59,558 nt of DNA from Deltaproteobacteria bacterium (GTDB lineage: Bacteria > Desulfobacterota > GWC2-55-46 > DRQE01), in assembly GCA_015492245.1 (NCBI GenBank), contig WGFM01000009.1, positions 1-59,558 of the forward strand, given 5' to 3'. The notes beneath the pieces are model-generated. The model saw only the letters and a program-made list of their open reading frames with translations, was not told where the DNA came from and ran no database searches. Position numbers and translations under genes: made by a program. Positions 7,342-16,399 of the stretch are shown in pieces; position 1 is the first letter of the stretch; each line of letters starts with the position of its first letter.

Positions 7342-8673
7342 ATGAAAAAAACCCTTCTTCTACTCCTCATAGCCACACTACTGGCCACCCCTTCTTACGC
7401 AGAGATGCCCTTTGGCAAGAACAGAACCTTCGAATACACAATGTACTCCCACATACCCTACATAGAGGGCATACCAGACAAGGTTCTACCTGATACAGAA
7501 AGAAGGCCACCTCTGGTCTCTCATATACATGAGTATATAGTGTCTCCCGATGACAGTCCATTCAACGAGGTGCCTCCATTTCTTGAAAAGAGGGTAGAGT
7601 GGTTCATACGCTACTTTCAGACCACCGGCAGGCCACATTTTACACGGTGGCTCGAAAGAAGCTACCGCTATATACCATTCATAAAGGAAATATTGAGGGA
7701 GGAAGGCCTGCCAGAAGACCTTGCCTATCTTGCCCTCATAGAGAGCGGGTTCAATCCTCATGCGAAGTCTCCCAAGAATGCGGTGGGCATATGGCAGTTT
7801 CTTCCTGCCACAGGTAGAAGATACGGGCTCAGGATAGACTGGTGGGTGGATGAACGAAAGGACACGGAGAAGGCAACCCGTGCTGCGGCAACATACCTGC
7901 GGGCACTCTATGAAAGGTTTGGCTCCTGGTATCTTGCCATGGCAGGATACAACGCCGGTGAGGGCAGAATCTCGCGAGCAATAAGAAAACACAGAACAGT
8001 CAGGTTCGATAAGATAATCTCCAAAGGCCGCATAATAAAACGGGAGACCCGCAACTATATACCCAAATACATAGCCGCAACCATCATAGCAAAAGACCCT
8101 GAAAGGTTCGGCTTCGAGATACCAGAGGAGGTAACCCCCATTGCCTACGAGAAGGTAAAGATAAAGGGGTCCCTACCACTTTCCACCATTGCACGGGCCT
8201 GTGGAGTGAGTGTAAGGGAGATAAGACGGCTCAACCCCCATATTCGGCGCTGGTTCACACCACCTGATTACGCCATATACATACCCGAAGGCAGGGCACG
8301 GGAGTTTACAGACAAACTTGCAGAACTCGAGCCTGAAAGAATACATCTGCACAGGATAGGCCGTGGTGAGACCCTCTGGCAGATAGCAAGAACCTACAGG
8401 ATACCGGTAAGACCACTTCTTGTCGTCAACAACATAAAGAACCCGCGGCGCATAAGGGAAGGCACGGTTATAATGGTGCCCATAAGGGTTGCTCCAAAAC
8501 ACTCGAGAAGGACCTATATAATAAAGAAGGGGGATACCCTGTGGGATATATCGAGAAGGTTCGGCATAGAGGTGGAAGACATACTCAGATGGAACAGGCT
8601 ACCAAGTGCCGACATGATACGGCCAGGCCAGAAGCTATACATTGGAGGTATAGATAATGTTCACAACAGTTGA
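7342..8673 (+). CDS. mltD: MltD-like lytic murein transglycosylase with LysM domains
   Basis: This 443-residue protein has a signal peptide (KKTLLLLLIATLLATPSYA). Its SLT domain (residues about 110-250) has the catalytic Glu134 in ALIESGFNPHA, plus GIWQFLPATGRRYGL and MAGYNAGEGRI. Three LysM-like repeats follow: a degenerate one near 275-320, and clear ones near 331-375 (GETLWQIARTYRI) and 392-436 (GDTLWDISRRFGI). It cleaves peptidoglycan glycan strands with anhydro-muramic acid formation, bound to the wall through LysM. There is no lipobox, unlike E. coli MltD. Its end overlaps the mtnA start by 17 bases. Confidence 0.93.
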   Translation: MKKTLLLLLIATLLATPSYAEMPFGKNRTFEYTMYSHIPYIEGIPDKVLPDTERRPPLVSHIHEYIVSPDDSPFNEVPPFLEKRVEWFIRYFQTTGRPHFTRWLERSYRYIPFIKEILREEGLPEDLAYLALIESGFNPHAKSPKNAVGIWQFLPATGRRYGLRIDWWVDERKDTEKATRAAATYLRALYERFGSWYLAMAGYNAGEGRISRAIRKHRTVRFDKIISKGRIIKRETRNYIPKYIAATIIAKDPERFGFEIPEEVTPIAYEKVKIKGSLPLSTIARACGVSVREIRRLNPHIRRWFTPPDYAIYIPEGRAREFTDKLAELEPERIHLHRIGRGETLWQIARTYRIPVRPLLVVNNIKNPRRIREGTVIMVPIRVAPKHSRRTYIIKKGDTLWDISRRFGIEVEDILRWNRLPSADMIRPGQKLYIGGIDNVHNS

Positions 8674-9703
8674 CTGGAAAGATGATGCCGTGGTCATGCT
8701 TGATCAGACCCTGCTTCCTCAGAGGGTTGTCTACCGCAGGCTCAAAAGCTGGCAGGCAGTTGCCGATGCCATAAGGAGGCTTGTTGTAAGGGGTGCACCG
8801 GCCATAGGGGTGGCAGGTGCCATGGGCGTGGCCCTCGGGGCATCGCGGATAAGGAGGAAAGACCCTGAGGGCTTCAAGAAAGAGCTCAAGAAGGTAGTAA
8901 GAGGGCTTGCCAGAACACGGCCCACAGCGGTCAACCTGTTCTGGGCACTCGAAAGGATGGAGAAAATGATAGATGCCCACGCAGGCTCGAAAGATGAACT
9001 GACCGAAAGGCTCCTGGAGGAGGCAATAAGGATCAAGGATGAGGATATTGAGGTCTGCCGCAGGATAGGCCGCCATGGGGCAAGGCTTGTAAAGAAGAAT
9101 TACACCATCCTTACCCACTGCAATGCCGGTGGGCTTGCAACCGCAGGCTATGGCACAGCCCTGGGTGTTATAAGAAGGGCACACCAGGATGGTAAGAACA
9201 TCAAGGTCCTTGTGGACGAGACACGCCCTGTTCTGCAGGGTGCAAGGCTTACCATGTGGGAACTCCTCAAAGAAGGCATACCCGCAACCCTTATTACCGA
9301 CAACATGGCAGGCTACATGATGCAGCAGGGCATTGTTGACTGTGTAATCGTTGGGGCAGACCGCATAGCAGCAAACGGCGATGTGGCAAACAAGATTGGC
9401 ACCTACTCTGTTGCAACCCTTGCAAGGGCACACAGGTTGCCCTTTTATGTGGCGGCCCCGCTATCTACGATAGACATAAATATCCCCACAGGTGATGCAA
9501 TACCCATAGAGGAACGCTCGTCGAAAGAGGTTACCCATATAAAGAATATACGGGTTGCTCCAAGAGGAGCAGAGGCAAGAAACCCTGCCTTCGATGTAAC
9601 ACCGGCAAGGCTTGTAACAGCCATAATCACAGAGAAGGGAGTACTGAGGCCACCCTTTAGAAAGGCCGTAAAGGCTCTCTTCAAAGGAGCACAGAAAAGA
9701 TGA
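8657..9703 (+). CDS. mtnA: methylthioribose-1-phosphate isomerase
   Basis: This 348-residue protein matches the MtnA/eIF2B-alpha-like fold. It has RGAPAIGVAGAMGVALG near residue 50, the catalytic Cys155 in THCNAGGLATAGYGTALG, and Asp235 in VGADRIAANGDVANKIGTY. It converts 5-methylthioribose-1-phosphate to the ribulose form in methionine salvage, and homologues also act in the DHAP shunt. A GGAGG lies 8 bases before ATG 8657, inside the end of mltD. No other salvage gene is in the window. The stop overlaps the next start (ATGA). Confidence 0.95.
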   Translation: MFTTVDWKDDAVVMLDQTLLPQRVVYRRLKSWQAVADAIRRLVVRGAPAIGVAGAMGVALGASRIRRKDPEGFKKELKKVVRGLARTRPTAVNLFWALERMEKMIDAHAGSKDELTERLLEEAIRIKDEDIEVCRRIGRHGARLVKKNYTILTHCNAGGLATAGYGTALGVIRRAHQDGKNIKVLVDETRPVLQGARLTMWELLKEGIPATLITDNMAGYMMQQGIVDCVIVGADRIAANGDVANKIGTYSVATLARAHRLPFYVAAPLSTIDINIPTGDAIPIEERSSKEVTHIKNIRVAPRGAEARNPAFDVTPARLVTAIITEKGVLRPPFRKAVKALFKGAQKR

Positions 9704-9960
9704 GCATGGAGAGCTTCTTTCTTGTAGCAGCCATATTCATAGTGTTCATGCTCATCTACAGATACATAGATAGATGGGTGAGCACCCTGCCCGCAGAAAC
9801 GATAAAGACCGTAAACAGGGTGGGCTTCTGGTTTGCCCTTCTATCTGGCATATTGTGGTACATACTGAAGGATCCCATATACATGTTCCTTACACTCGCA
9901 GGGGTGGTGGTGTATTTTCTCTTCTATAGCTATGACAAGAAAGATAAAAAAGAAGACTGA
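9700..9960 (+). CDS. small membrane protein, three predicted helices
   Basis: This 86-residue protein has three hydrophobic segments (about 5-21, 43-58 and 61-78) and a charged tail (YDKKDKKED). It is coupled to mtnA by a 4-base ATGA overlap and lies before ntrB. It is not recognised. The position suggests only that it is co-transcribed with mtnA. Confidence 0.65.
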   Translation: MSMESFFLVAAIFIVFMLIYRYIDRWVSTLPAETIKTVNRVGFWFALLSGILWYILKDPIYMFLTLAGVVVYFLFYSYDKKDKKED

Positions 9961-9995
9961 CCCTTTCCAGCCCGAAAAATCGCCCTTCTTGTAAT

Positions 9996-11066
9996 ATGGA
10001 AAAGAGCCTTTACGAAAACATCATAGAGAGTATATCAGAAGCCCTGCTATGTGTGGATACAGAACTACGAATAGTTGCCATGAACCAGTCTGCGGAAAGG
10101 CTCCTTGAGGCCTCGAGGACACTGTGTGGAGGCAGATTGCTCGAAGAGGTATTCAAGAAGGACAAATGGTTCTCTGAGCTTCTTGAAAGAACCCTCAAAG
10201 AGGGTATTACATTTTCCGACTATGAGGGCACACTCCACCGCAGATTCTCAAGGCCCCTGCCGGTTGCCATATCCACAACCCCTCTTGTGGAGAAGGATGG
10301 CTCCCTCGGTGGGGTCATAGCCCTCATAAAAGATATGAGTGGGCTGAAGGCCCTCGAGGATGACCCGCAGAGGAAGGAACGCATCGCCTACATGGGCACA
10401 TTCGTCGCGACACTGGTGCACGAGATAAAGAACCCCCTTGCAGGCATAAGGGGATCTGCCCAGCTTCTGTCGAAAAGGCTCGAGGAAAAGGACGAGCTCC
10501 TTCCATACACCCATATAATCGTGAAAGAGGCCGACAGGCTGAACTCCATACTCAAGGGGCTGCTCGATTTTGCAAAACCACACAGGCTCAAAAAGAAGAA
10601 GATAAACCTGCACAGACTTCTTGACGATGTTATACTCCTTCTGGGAAGAGAAGAGAATGCTCCCACCATAGCAAAACACTATGACCCGAGCCTTCCCCCG
10701 ATAAAGGGAGACGAGGAGGAACTCATACAGGTCTTCATAAACATAATAAAGAACGCCATGGAGGCCACAGGGAAAAAGGGCGGCTCTGTAACCGTTACCA
10801 CCCGTATGGTTACAGAGTTTCACCTCATCGAGCATGGCTCGAAGGAGGCAAAGTTCGTGGAGGTGGAGGTTGAGGACACAGGCTGCGGCATACCACCTGA
10901 AAATCTCGAAAGCATCTTCAACCCATTTTTTACCACCAAGAAGGGTGGCAGTGGACTGGGGCTTCCTCTTTCGTATAAAATAATAGGGGAACACGGTGGG
11001 TTCCTGCGCATAGAATCGAGACCAAAGAAAGGAACAAGGGCACACATATACCTGCCAACAGGCTGA
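9996..11066 (+). CDS. NtrB-type PAS-containing sensor histidine kinase
   Basis: This 356-residue protein has an N-terminal PAS domain (residues about 1-115; ALLCVDTELRIVAMNQSAER), then a HisKA helix with the phosphorylated His142 in LVHEIKNPLAGIRGSAQLL. The HATPase domain has an N box (FINIIKNAMEAT), a G1 box (VEDTGCGIPPENL) and a G2 box (GGSGLGLPLSY). No membrane segment is present, so it is cytoplasmic like GlnL/NtrB. The NtrC-type regulator follows after 7 bases. A nitrogen role fits the amt/glnK cluster 5 kb away, but other cytoplasmic PAS kinases have the same plan. Confidence 0.85.
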   Translation: MEKSLYENIIESISEALLCVDTELRIVAMNQSAERLLEASRTLCGGRLLEEVFKKDKWFSELLERTLKEGITFSDYEGTLHRRFSRPLPVAISTTPLVEKDGSLGGVIALIKDMSGLKALEDDPQRKERIAYMGTFVATLVHEIKNPLAGIRGSAQLLSKRLEEKDELLPYTHIIVKEADRLNSILKGLLDFAKPHRLKKKKINLHRLLDDVILLLGREENAPTIAKHYDPSLPPIKGDEEELIQVFINIIKNAMEATGKKGGSVTVTTRMVTEFHLIEHGSKEAKFVEVEVEDTGCGIPPENLESIFNPFFTTKKGGSGLGLPLSYKIIGEHGGFLRIESRPKKGTRAHIYLPTG

Positions 11067-11073
11067 AGGGACT

Positions 11074-12498
11074 ATGAAAAAGAGGGTACTCATAGCAGAT
11101 GATGACAGGAGCCTACTCTGGGTGCTCGACAGGTTCTTCAGGGACAAACGGTTCCAACCCCTCTGTGCAACCGATGGCGGCCAGGCGCAGAACATCCTCG
11201 AGACCGAGAGGGTGGAGCTTGCCCTCATGGATATAAATATGCCAGGTAAGACGGGGCTGCAGATATTGAAGGAACTCAAGGGCTTGAAAGACCTGCCCCC
11301 TGTCATAATAATGACCGCTGAGGCAACCATGGAGAACACCATCGCCGCAATGAAACACGGAGCACTCGACTATATATCAAAACCCGTTGACCTCGATGAG
11401 CTCGAGATAATAGTGGGACGGGCAATGGAAAATGCCAGGCTCAGAAAGGAGATTTCCACACTCAAGAAAACCCTCGAGCAGAAGTGGGCCAGCGAGACCG
11501 TCTTTGTGGGCAGATCCAGGGCTGCTGAAAGGATATTCAAGACCATAGGAAGAATAGCCCCAAGGAATGTAACCGTGCTCATACAGGGTGAAAGTGGCAC
11601 GGGCAAAGAGATCGTCGCAAAGCTCATCCACTTCAACAGCCCCAGGCGTGAGGGCCCCTTTGTGGCCGTGAACTCGGCCGCGGTGCCACGGGAGCTCATG
11701 GAAAGCGAGCTGTTCGGCCACGAGAAGGGTGCCTTCACAGGGGCGACAGAGACACGAAAAGGCAGGTTCGAGCTGGCAGATGGAGGCACAATCTTCCTCG
11801 ACGAGATAGGAGACATGGATGTGGGGCTGCAGGCAAAACTGTTGAGGGTGTTGCAGGAGAAGGAATTCTATCGTATCGGTGGTAAGGAGCCCATACGGGT
11901 GGATGCAAGGATAATAGCTGCAACAAACCAGAACCTTGAAAAATGTGTTGAACAGGGCAGGTTCCGTGAAGACCTGTACTACAGGCTCAATGTGGTCAGC
12001 ATAAACATTCCCCCATTGAGAGAGCGAAAGGAGGACATTGTGCCCCTTTCGGAATACTTCCTTGAACGCTTCGTAGAGGAGATGGGCGTTGAAAGGAGGA
12101 TGCTCTCCAGGGAGGCACTTGCGGCACTGAAGAGTTACAACTGGCCGGGCAATGTGAGAGAGCTCGAGAATGTATTGAGAAGGGCTGTGCTTCTTTCATC
12201 AAGTGTGGTCATAACCCCTGAAGACCTGGCCCTCAGGGGCAGGAGGGAGAAGAAGGAATCCCTGGAGGCCATCATAGAAAGACGCCTCGCACCATTCATA
12301 GAGAAAACGAGCACAAGAGGAAGACAACACCTCTATGCAGACATACTGCCGCTTCTCGAACGCCCGCTTATAAGACTTGTGCTCAAAAAGACCCGGTTCA
12401 ACCAGCTGAGGGCAGCAGAACTGCTCGGTATAAACAGAAACACCCTGAGAAAGAAGATAAAAGAGCTCAATATAACCAGGAAAGACCTGTCCGATTGA
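11074..12498 (+). CDS. NtrC-type sigma-54-dependent response regulator
   Basis: This 474-residue protein has a receiver domain (1-120) with phosphoacceptor Asp53 in LMDINMPGK. Its AAA+ domain has Walker A GESGTGKE (172-179) and the sigma-54 contact loop GAFTGA (219-224). A C-terminal Fis-type HTH (RAAELLGINRNTLRKKIKEL) ends the protein. It activates sigma-54 promoters when phosphorylated by its kinase partner, here the gene just upstream. A sigma-54-like site lies before the ANTAR regulator at 20738-20752. Its last bases overlap a possible start of the methyltransferase gene. Confidence 0.92.
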   Translation: MKKRVLIADDDRSLLWVLDRFFRDKRFQPLCATDGGQAQNILETERVELALMDINMPGKTGLQILKELKGLKDLPPVIIMTAEATMENTIAAMKHGALDYISKPVDLDELEIIVGRAMENARLRKEISTLKKTLEQKWASETVFVGRSRAAERIFKTIGRIAPRNVTVLIQGESGTGKEIVAKLIHFNSPRREGPFVAVNSAAVPRELMESELFGHEKGAFTGATETRKGRFELADGGTIFLDEIGDMDVGLQAKLLRVLQEKEFYRIGGKEPIRVDARIIAATNQNLEKCVEQGRFREDLYYRLNVVSINIPPLRERKEDIVPLSEYFLERFVEEMGVERRMLSREALAALKSYNWPGNVRELENVLRRAVLLSSSVVITPEDLALRGRREKKESLEAIIERRLAPFIEKTSTRGRQHLYADILPLLERPLIRLVLKKTRFNQLRAAELLGINRNTLRKKIKELNITRKDLSD

Positions 12499-13979
12499 GC
12501 CTTCATGTGATGAGAAGAAAGAACAAGACATATCCGAGGCTTGTGTGGAACCAGAAAGATGGCACAGGCCATCTTACCCCACCTCTGCAGAGACTCAAAG
12601 AATACATCCATACACACAATGGACAGGAAGAGCTGGCCAACCGAATTATCCATGGTAACAACCTTTCTGCAATGGAACTCCTCCTCGAAGAGGGATACAG
12701 AGAGCAGGTGAAACTCATCTACATGGACCCACCCTTTCTCTCTGACTCTCGCTATTACAGAAAGATAAGGCTTAAGGAAGGTTTATCCATAAAGGAGACA
12801 ACCTACCCTGATACCTCAGATATGTGCTCCTACCTGGACATGCTCAAAGAGAGGCTCGTTGCTGCAAGAAGGCTTCTCAGAGAGGATGGCCTCATATTCG
12901 TCCACTGCGACTGGCGTGCCAACTCCTACATAAGAGTACTCATGGACGAGGTGTTTGGACACCCCAACTTCCTCAACGAGATTGTCTGGCACTACGGTGG
13001 CAGGGGTGCAAAGCATGTATCAGCCCAGTTCCCCAGAAACCACGATACCATATATGTATACAGAAAGAGCAACAAGGGCTCGCTTAAAAAACTCCACACC
13101 GAAGTGCTGATACCACTGGAGGAGGCACTTTCGCGTGGCTACAGGCTCGATGAGGCCGGAAGGGTCTTCAAAACGGCACCACGGGGCGATTACACTGAAG
13201 AGAGCATAAAAAGACTTGCCCGTGAGGACAGGGTTTACATAACAAAGAGAGGCAATGTGAGGATAAAATACTTCCTCCAGGTGCGTGATGGATATGTGGT
13301 GGAAAGGCCCCTCCTTGGTGATGTATGGGACGACATACCCGATGCCATGCATACTCCTTATGAGGAGAGGACAGGTTATGCAACCCAGAAGCCCCTGAGT
13401 CTTATTGAGCGCATAATAGGATGCGCCTCAGAAGAGGGTGATCTTGTGCTCGACCCCTTCGGAGGCTCTGGCACCACCGCCGTGGCATCAGAAAGGCTGG
13501 GGCGCCGCTGGATACTATGCGAGAAAAGTCCTCATGGAATAGGTGTTACGAGAAAAAGGCTTGTGGCCATGGGAGCAGGCCCCTTTGTTGTGGAAAGGCT
13601 CGTTGAAGACGGCCACCAGCAGGGTGCCACCGCTGATGCCTCCTTTCTTGTGCCACCAGTTGTAAGAGAGCTCGATGGAGAAAGACTCGAAGTATCCATA
13701 GGGCTTAATGGCTACAGAAAGGAGGAGGCGCTTCCAGAGGGGCTTTCAGAAAAGGAGGCACACCTTACAGTAGACTACTGGGCTGTTGACTGGAACCACG
13801 ATGGAAAAAGATTCAGAACAGGATGGTTATCGTTGCGTGAAGACAGGGGCACCATAAAACCTGTTGAAAAGAGGGCCACAGGGGTGGTAAAAAAGAATAC
13901 AGAACGGATTGCCATAAAGGTGGTAGATGTCTTCGGCAACGAGACAGACTGGGTGCTAAACCTCAAGGAAGCCACATGA
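12495..13979 (+). CDS. Mod-like DNA methyltransferase (beta class), no nuclease partner seen
   Basis: This 494-residue protein has catalytic motif IV DPPF (residues 78-81) before the SAM-binding motif DPFGGSGTT (320-328), the beta-class order of type III Mod and N4C/N6A methylases. A target-recognition segment lies between them. The C-terminal 120 residues (VDYWAVDWNHDGKRFRTGW) form a separate extension. The start is uncertain: TTG 12495 overlaps the ntrC stop, and ATG 12510 is the alternative. No res or restriction gene is adjacent, so it may be a solitary epigenetic methylase. Its stop overlaps the RNA ligase partner start (ATGA). Confidence 0.87.
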   Translation: MSLHVMRRKNKTYPRLVWNQKDGTGHLTPPLQRLKEYIHTHNGQEELANRIIHGNNLSAMELLLEEGYREQVKLIYMDPPFLSDSRYYRKIRLKEGLSIKETTYPDTSDMCSYLDMLKERLVAARRLLREDGLIFVHCDWRANSYIRVLMDEVFGHPNFLNEIVWHYGGRGAKHVSAQFPRNHDTIYVYRKSNKGSLKKLHTEVLIPLEEALSRGYRLDEAGRVFKTAPRGDYTEESIKRLAREDRVYITKRGNVRIKYFLQVRDGYVVERPLLGDVWDDIPDAMHTPYEERTGYATQKPLSLIERIIGCASEEGDLVLDPFGGSGTTAVASERLGRRWILCEKSPHGIGVTRKRLVAMGAGPFVVERLVEDGHQQGATADASFLVPPVVRELDGERLEVSIGLNGYRKEEALPEGLSEKEAHLTVDYWAVDWNHDGKRFRTGWLSLREDRGTIKPVEKRATGVVKKNTERIAIKVVDVFGNETDWVLNLKEAT

Positions 13980-14605
13980 AAAAAAGACTATCCATTGAGG
14001 AAGGTAGGGAGTTTCCCCTCCGATTCATACTCGATACCAGCATATTCACCAATCCCGAGGTCTACACACACTTTGGCACCAGCCCCGCAGAAAGCCTGAA
14101 CACCTTCCTTCTTCTTGCAGAGGAGATAGAGGGGGCAGAGTTCTTCATGCCACCTTCCATTTACAAGGAGCTCACCCACTTCATAAACCCCCGTGATATT
14201 CCTGCAAGGTTTCAGATAGTGGTGAACAGGAAGGCCCCGAGAAAGCATGAGCTTAGGGTGCCAGCCTTTCTCCTCTATGAGCTTATAGATGATGTTAGAA
14301 AACGGGTGGATAGAGGCCTGAGGGTTGCCGAAGAGATAGTGGAGAAGGTCAAACGAGACCCCCATCCCGAGGATATGACCAAACTCAGGAGAAAATACCG
14401 CGAGGCCCTGCGCGAAGGCATTATAGACAGCAAAGAGGATGTGGAATTGATACTTCTCGCCCTCGAGCTTGAAGGAGTTGTGGTTACTGCTGACAAGGGC
14501 ATAGTGAACTGGGCAGAAAAACTGGGTATAAGATGGATAGAGTCCGTAAGATTCAGAGATGTGATAGACTCTTTAATCGACAAAGGTGGCACCCCCCAGG
14601 CTTGA
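13976..14605 (+). CDS. RNA ligase partner protein, PIN-like
   Basis: This 209-residue protein resembles the RNA ligase partner family that co-occurs with Rnl3-type ligases. It has a PIN-like layout: FILDTSIFTNPEVY with the first acidic residue, ELIDDVRKR in the middle, and SKEDVELILLALELEGVVVTAD, where the remaining acidic residues of a metal site would sit. The real ligase lies just downstream on the opposite strand, and the two genes overlap by 33 bases at their 3' ends. RNase activity is a family-level suggestion. Confidence 0.85.
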   Translation: MKKRLSIEEGREFPLRFILDTSIFTNPEVYTHFGTSPAESLNTFLLLAEEIEGAEFFMPPSIYKELTHFINPRDIPARFQIVVNRKAPRKHELRVPAFLLYELIDDVRKRVDRGLRVAEEIVEKVKRDPHPEDMTKLRRKYREALREGIIDSKEDVELILLALELEGVVVTADKGIVNWAEKLGIRWIESVRFRDVIDSLIDKGGTPQA

Positions 14606-15718
14606 GCTTATAAAGGCAGTAGTTCTGCGGTATATCCTCTCGAATCTAACCCTTATGTAGCCATCAAGGGTTTGCTCCCCTGTTATTCTTACATCCACAG
14701 GGGCCTTTTTGAAAAGAGAGAAGAAGCGTGTCATGTTCTCTCTTTTTCTGAACCGCACCTGGAAGTGCTCTGCAATCTCTTTACCTGATAGCACAAGTTC
14801 CTGGGCATCCTTTATGGAACCGGTAAAGACATCTCCCAGAAGGCGTGCCCTTTCTCTATCTCCTCCAACCTCGAGCTCTTCCAGAGCAAAGCCCAGCATG
14901 AGTATCCTTTTAAGGTAGAACCCACATGGCATATCTTTTACCAGTATGGCCGTTGCCCTAATATCGTTTATGTGCGATGATGGCACCGTGTATTTAAGAT
15001 ACCTTCCCTCCTTCTGGGGCTTCAGGACCATGCCCTCAAGCCCTTCCCTGTCCATCTCCCTTGCTATATCCAGGACTTCTTCCGCATCATCTGGCAGAAA
15101 GCTTCCATATACCCTGACCGATGGAAGCCCGTATCTTTTCACAAGCCTGTATCTCTCTTCGGGCAGGAGCACCTGTCCACCCTTTCTCATCATGTCGAAC
15201 ACGAAGAGCCTTACATCCTCTTTTATGTATGGAGGGCTCTCTGTGTTGTAGGGGCTTTCAGGGCCTGCGACTTCACAGCAGAGGACAAGATCAGGATTTC
15301 CTCTAAAAAAGGGTCCATAATCCAGAAGGTCATCGAGCCTGTCGGTTGTGAAGGGGCATACATATCCGCCACGGCTCAAGGCGACAACCTTTCCCCCAAC
15401 CTGTGCAACCCTCACATTGTAGCCGTCAACCTTCTCCTCCACATAGAAGGCGGCAGGAAGGTTCCTCCTTATCCCGTTGGCAAGGTTTATTATCCTTCTT
15501 ATGCGGGGATACCCATTTATGATGCCTTCTTCAGACAGTATGGTACCCCGTTCAAGAGAGTGGACAGGTTTGTCGAGCCTCAGAAAGGTTATATCCTCCC
15601 ACTGTTCGGTTCTTATCTTGTGTTTACCGAGTGCCTCCTGCCATATGGTGGGGGTGTCTTTCCTGAAGCTGTAAAGCCTTGAGAGTCTTTCCACAAGGTC
15701 TTCCATCCTATGGGCCAC
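14573..15718 (-). CDS. ATP-dependent RNA ligase, Rnl3/Pab1020 family
   Basis: This 381-residue protein has the nucleotidyltransferase motif K96-V-D-G (EEKVDGYNVR), where Lys96 takes the AMP. Further motifs are LSRGGYVCPFTTDR, LVLCCEVAGPESPYN and the EGMVLKP motif near residue 228. The C-terminal dimerisation part is typical of the archaeal-type family (TIGR01209) that joins or circularises RNA ends. It is divergent from thiE and runs tail-to-tail into its partner gene. Length is normal. ATG 15718 is used; ATG 15706 is also possible. In vivo substrates are unknown for bacterial members. Confidence 0.92.
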   Translation of the reverse strand: MAHRMEDLVERLSRLYSFRKDTPTIWQEALGKHKIRTEQWEDITFLRLDKPVHSLERGTILSEEGIINGYPRIRRIINLANGIRRNLPAAFYVEEKVDGYNVRVAQVGGKVVALSRGGYVCPFTTDRLDDLLDYGPFFRGNPDLVLCCEVAGPESPYNTESPPYIKEDVRLFVFDMMRKGGQVLLPEERYRLVKRYGLPSVRVYGSFLPDDAEEVLDIAREMDREGLEGMVLKPQKEGRYLKYTVPSSHINDIRATAILVKDMPCGFYLKRILMLGFALEELEVGGDRERARLLGDVFTGSIKDAQELVLSGKEIAEHFQVRFRKRENMTRFFSLFKKAPVDVRITGEQTLDGYIRVRFERIYRRTTAFISSSLGGATFVD

Positions 15719-15742
15719 CTTTCCTTATTCTCTGAAATATTA

Positions 15743-15748
15743 TATCAT
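15743..15748 (+). promoter_or_regulatory. -10 box TATCAT of thiE (leaderless candidate)
   Basis: TATCAT ends exactly 7 bases before ATG 15755, and no Shine-Dalgarno is present. The -35 region (about 15720-15726) is poor. The spacing equals that of the radical SAM and rarA promoters. Confidence 0.4.
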
Positions 15749-15754
15749 AATGGT

Positions 15755-16396
15755 ATGGATATTAAAGCGCACATGAAGAGGCTGTATCCCATAGTTGATG
15801 TCTCCATGGTGGAGCCTACTGGTGTGCCCTCTGTTACAGAGCGTATAATACAGGGTGGTGCGGGTATAGTTCAGTTGCGGATGAAGTCAGACGATACAGG
15901 AAAGTTCCTTGAGCTTGCCCGCAGGCTCAGAGATATAACAGAAAAGAGTGGGGTCATCCTTATTGTCAACGATAGGGTGGATATTGCCCTTCTGAGTAGA
16001 GCCGATGGCGTGCACCTTGGCATGGAGGACATACCTCCCCGGGGGGCACGAAGACTTCTTGGCCCAGGGGCAGTCATAGGGCTTTCTACCCACACACCCC
16101 GGGAGCTTAAGGAGGCAGACGGGCTTTTCAGGGAGGGCCTTGTAGACTACATCTCCTTTGGTCCCATCTTTCCCACAGACACAAAAAAAGATGCCCGCCC
16201 TGCTGTTGGAACCTCCATGTTAAGGCTTGCAAGAGAGCTCACCACCGCACCAATAGTTGCAATAGGCGGCATAACAGAGGAGAACCTCAAGGAGGTCATC
16301 AACAGCGGGGCAGACGCCGTAAGCATTGTGTCGGCTATTCTCAACTCTTCCTGTATAGAGGAGAAGGTCTCCTCCATACTCAGGCTTGCCTCATGA
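15755..16396 (+). CDS. thiE: thiamine-phosphate synthase
   Basis: This 213-residue TIM barrel joins HMP-pyrophosphate to THZ-phosphate. Motifs include GGAGIVQLRMK, LIVNDRVDIALLSRADGVHLG, the catalytic region GLSTHTPRELKEA, DYISFGPIFPTDTKKD and the phosphate-binding VAIGGITEENL. I start at ATG 15755 from the -10 box just upstream; ATG 15773 (MKRLYPIVD) is also possible, while the ATG at 15710 would precede the promoter. No other thiamine biosynthesis gene is near. It is convergent with amt, with 3 bases between the ends. Confidence 0.93.
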   Translation: MDIKAHMKRLYPIVDVSMVEPTGVPSVTERIIQGGAGIVQLRMKSDDTGKFLELARRLRDITEKSGVILIVNDRVDIALLSRADGVHLGMEDIPPRGARRLLGPGAVIGLSTHTPRELKEADGLFREGLVDYISFGPIFPTDTKKDARPAVGTSMLRLARELTTAPIVAIGGITEENLKEVINSGADAVSIVSAILNSSCIEEKVSSILRLAS

Positions 16397-16399
16397 GTT

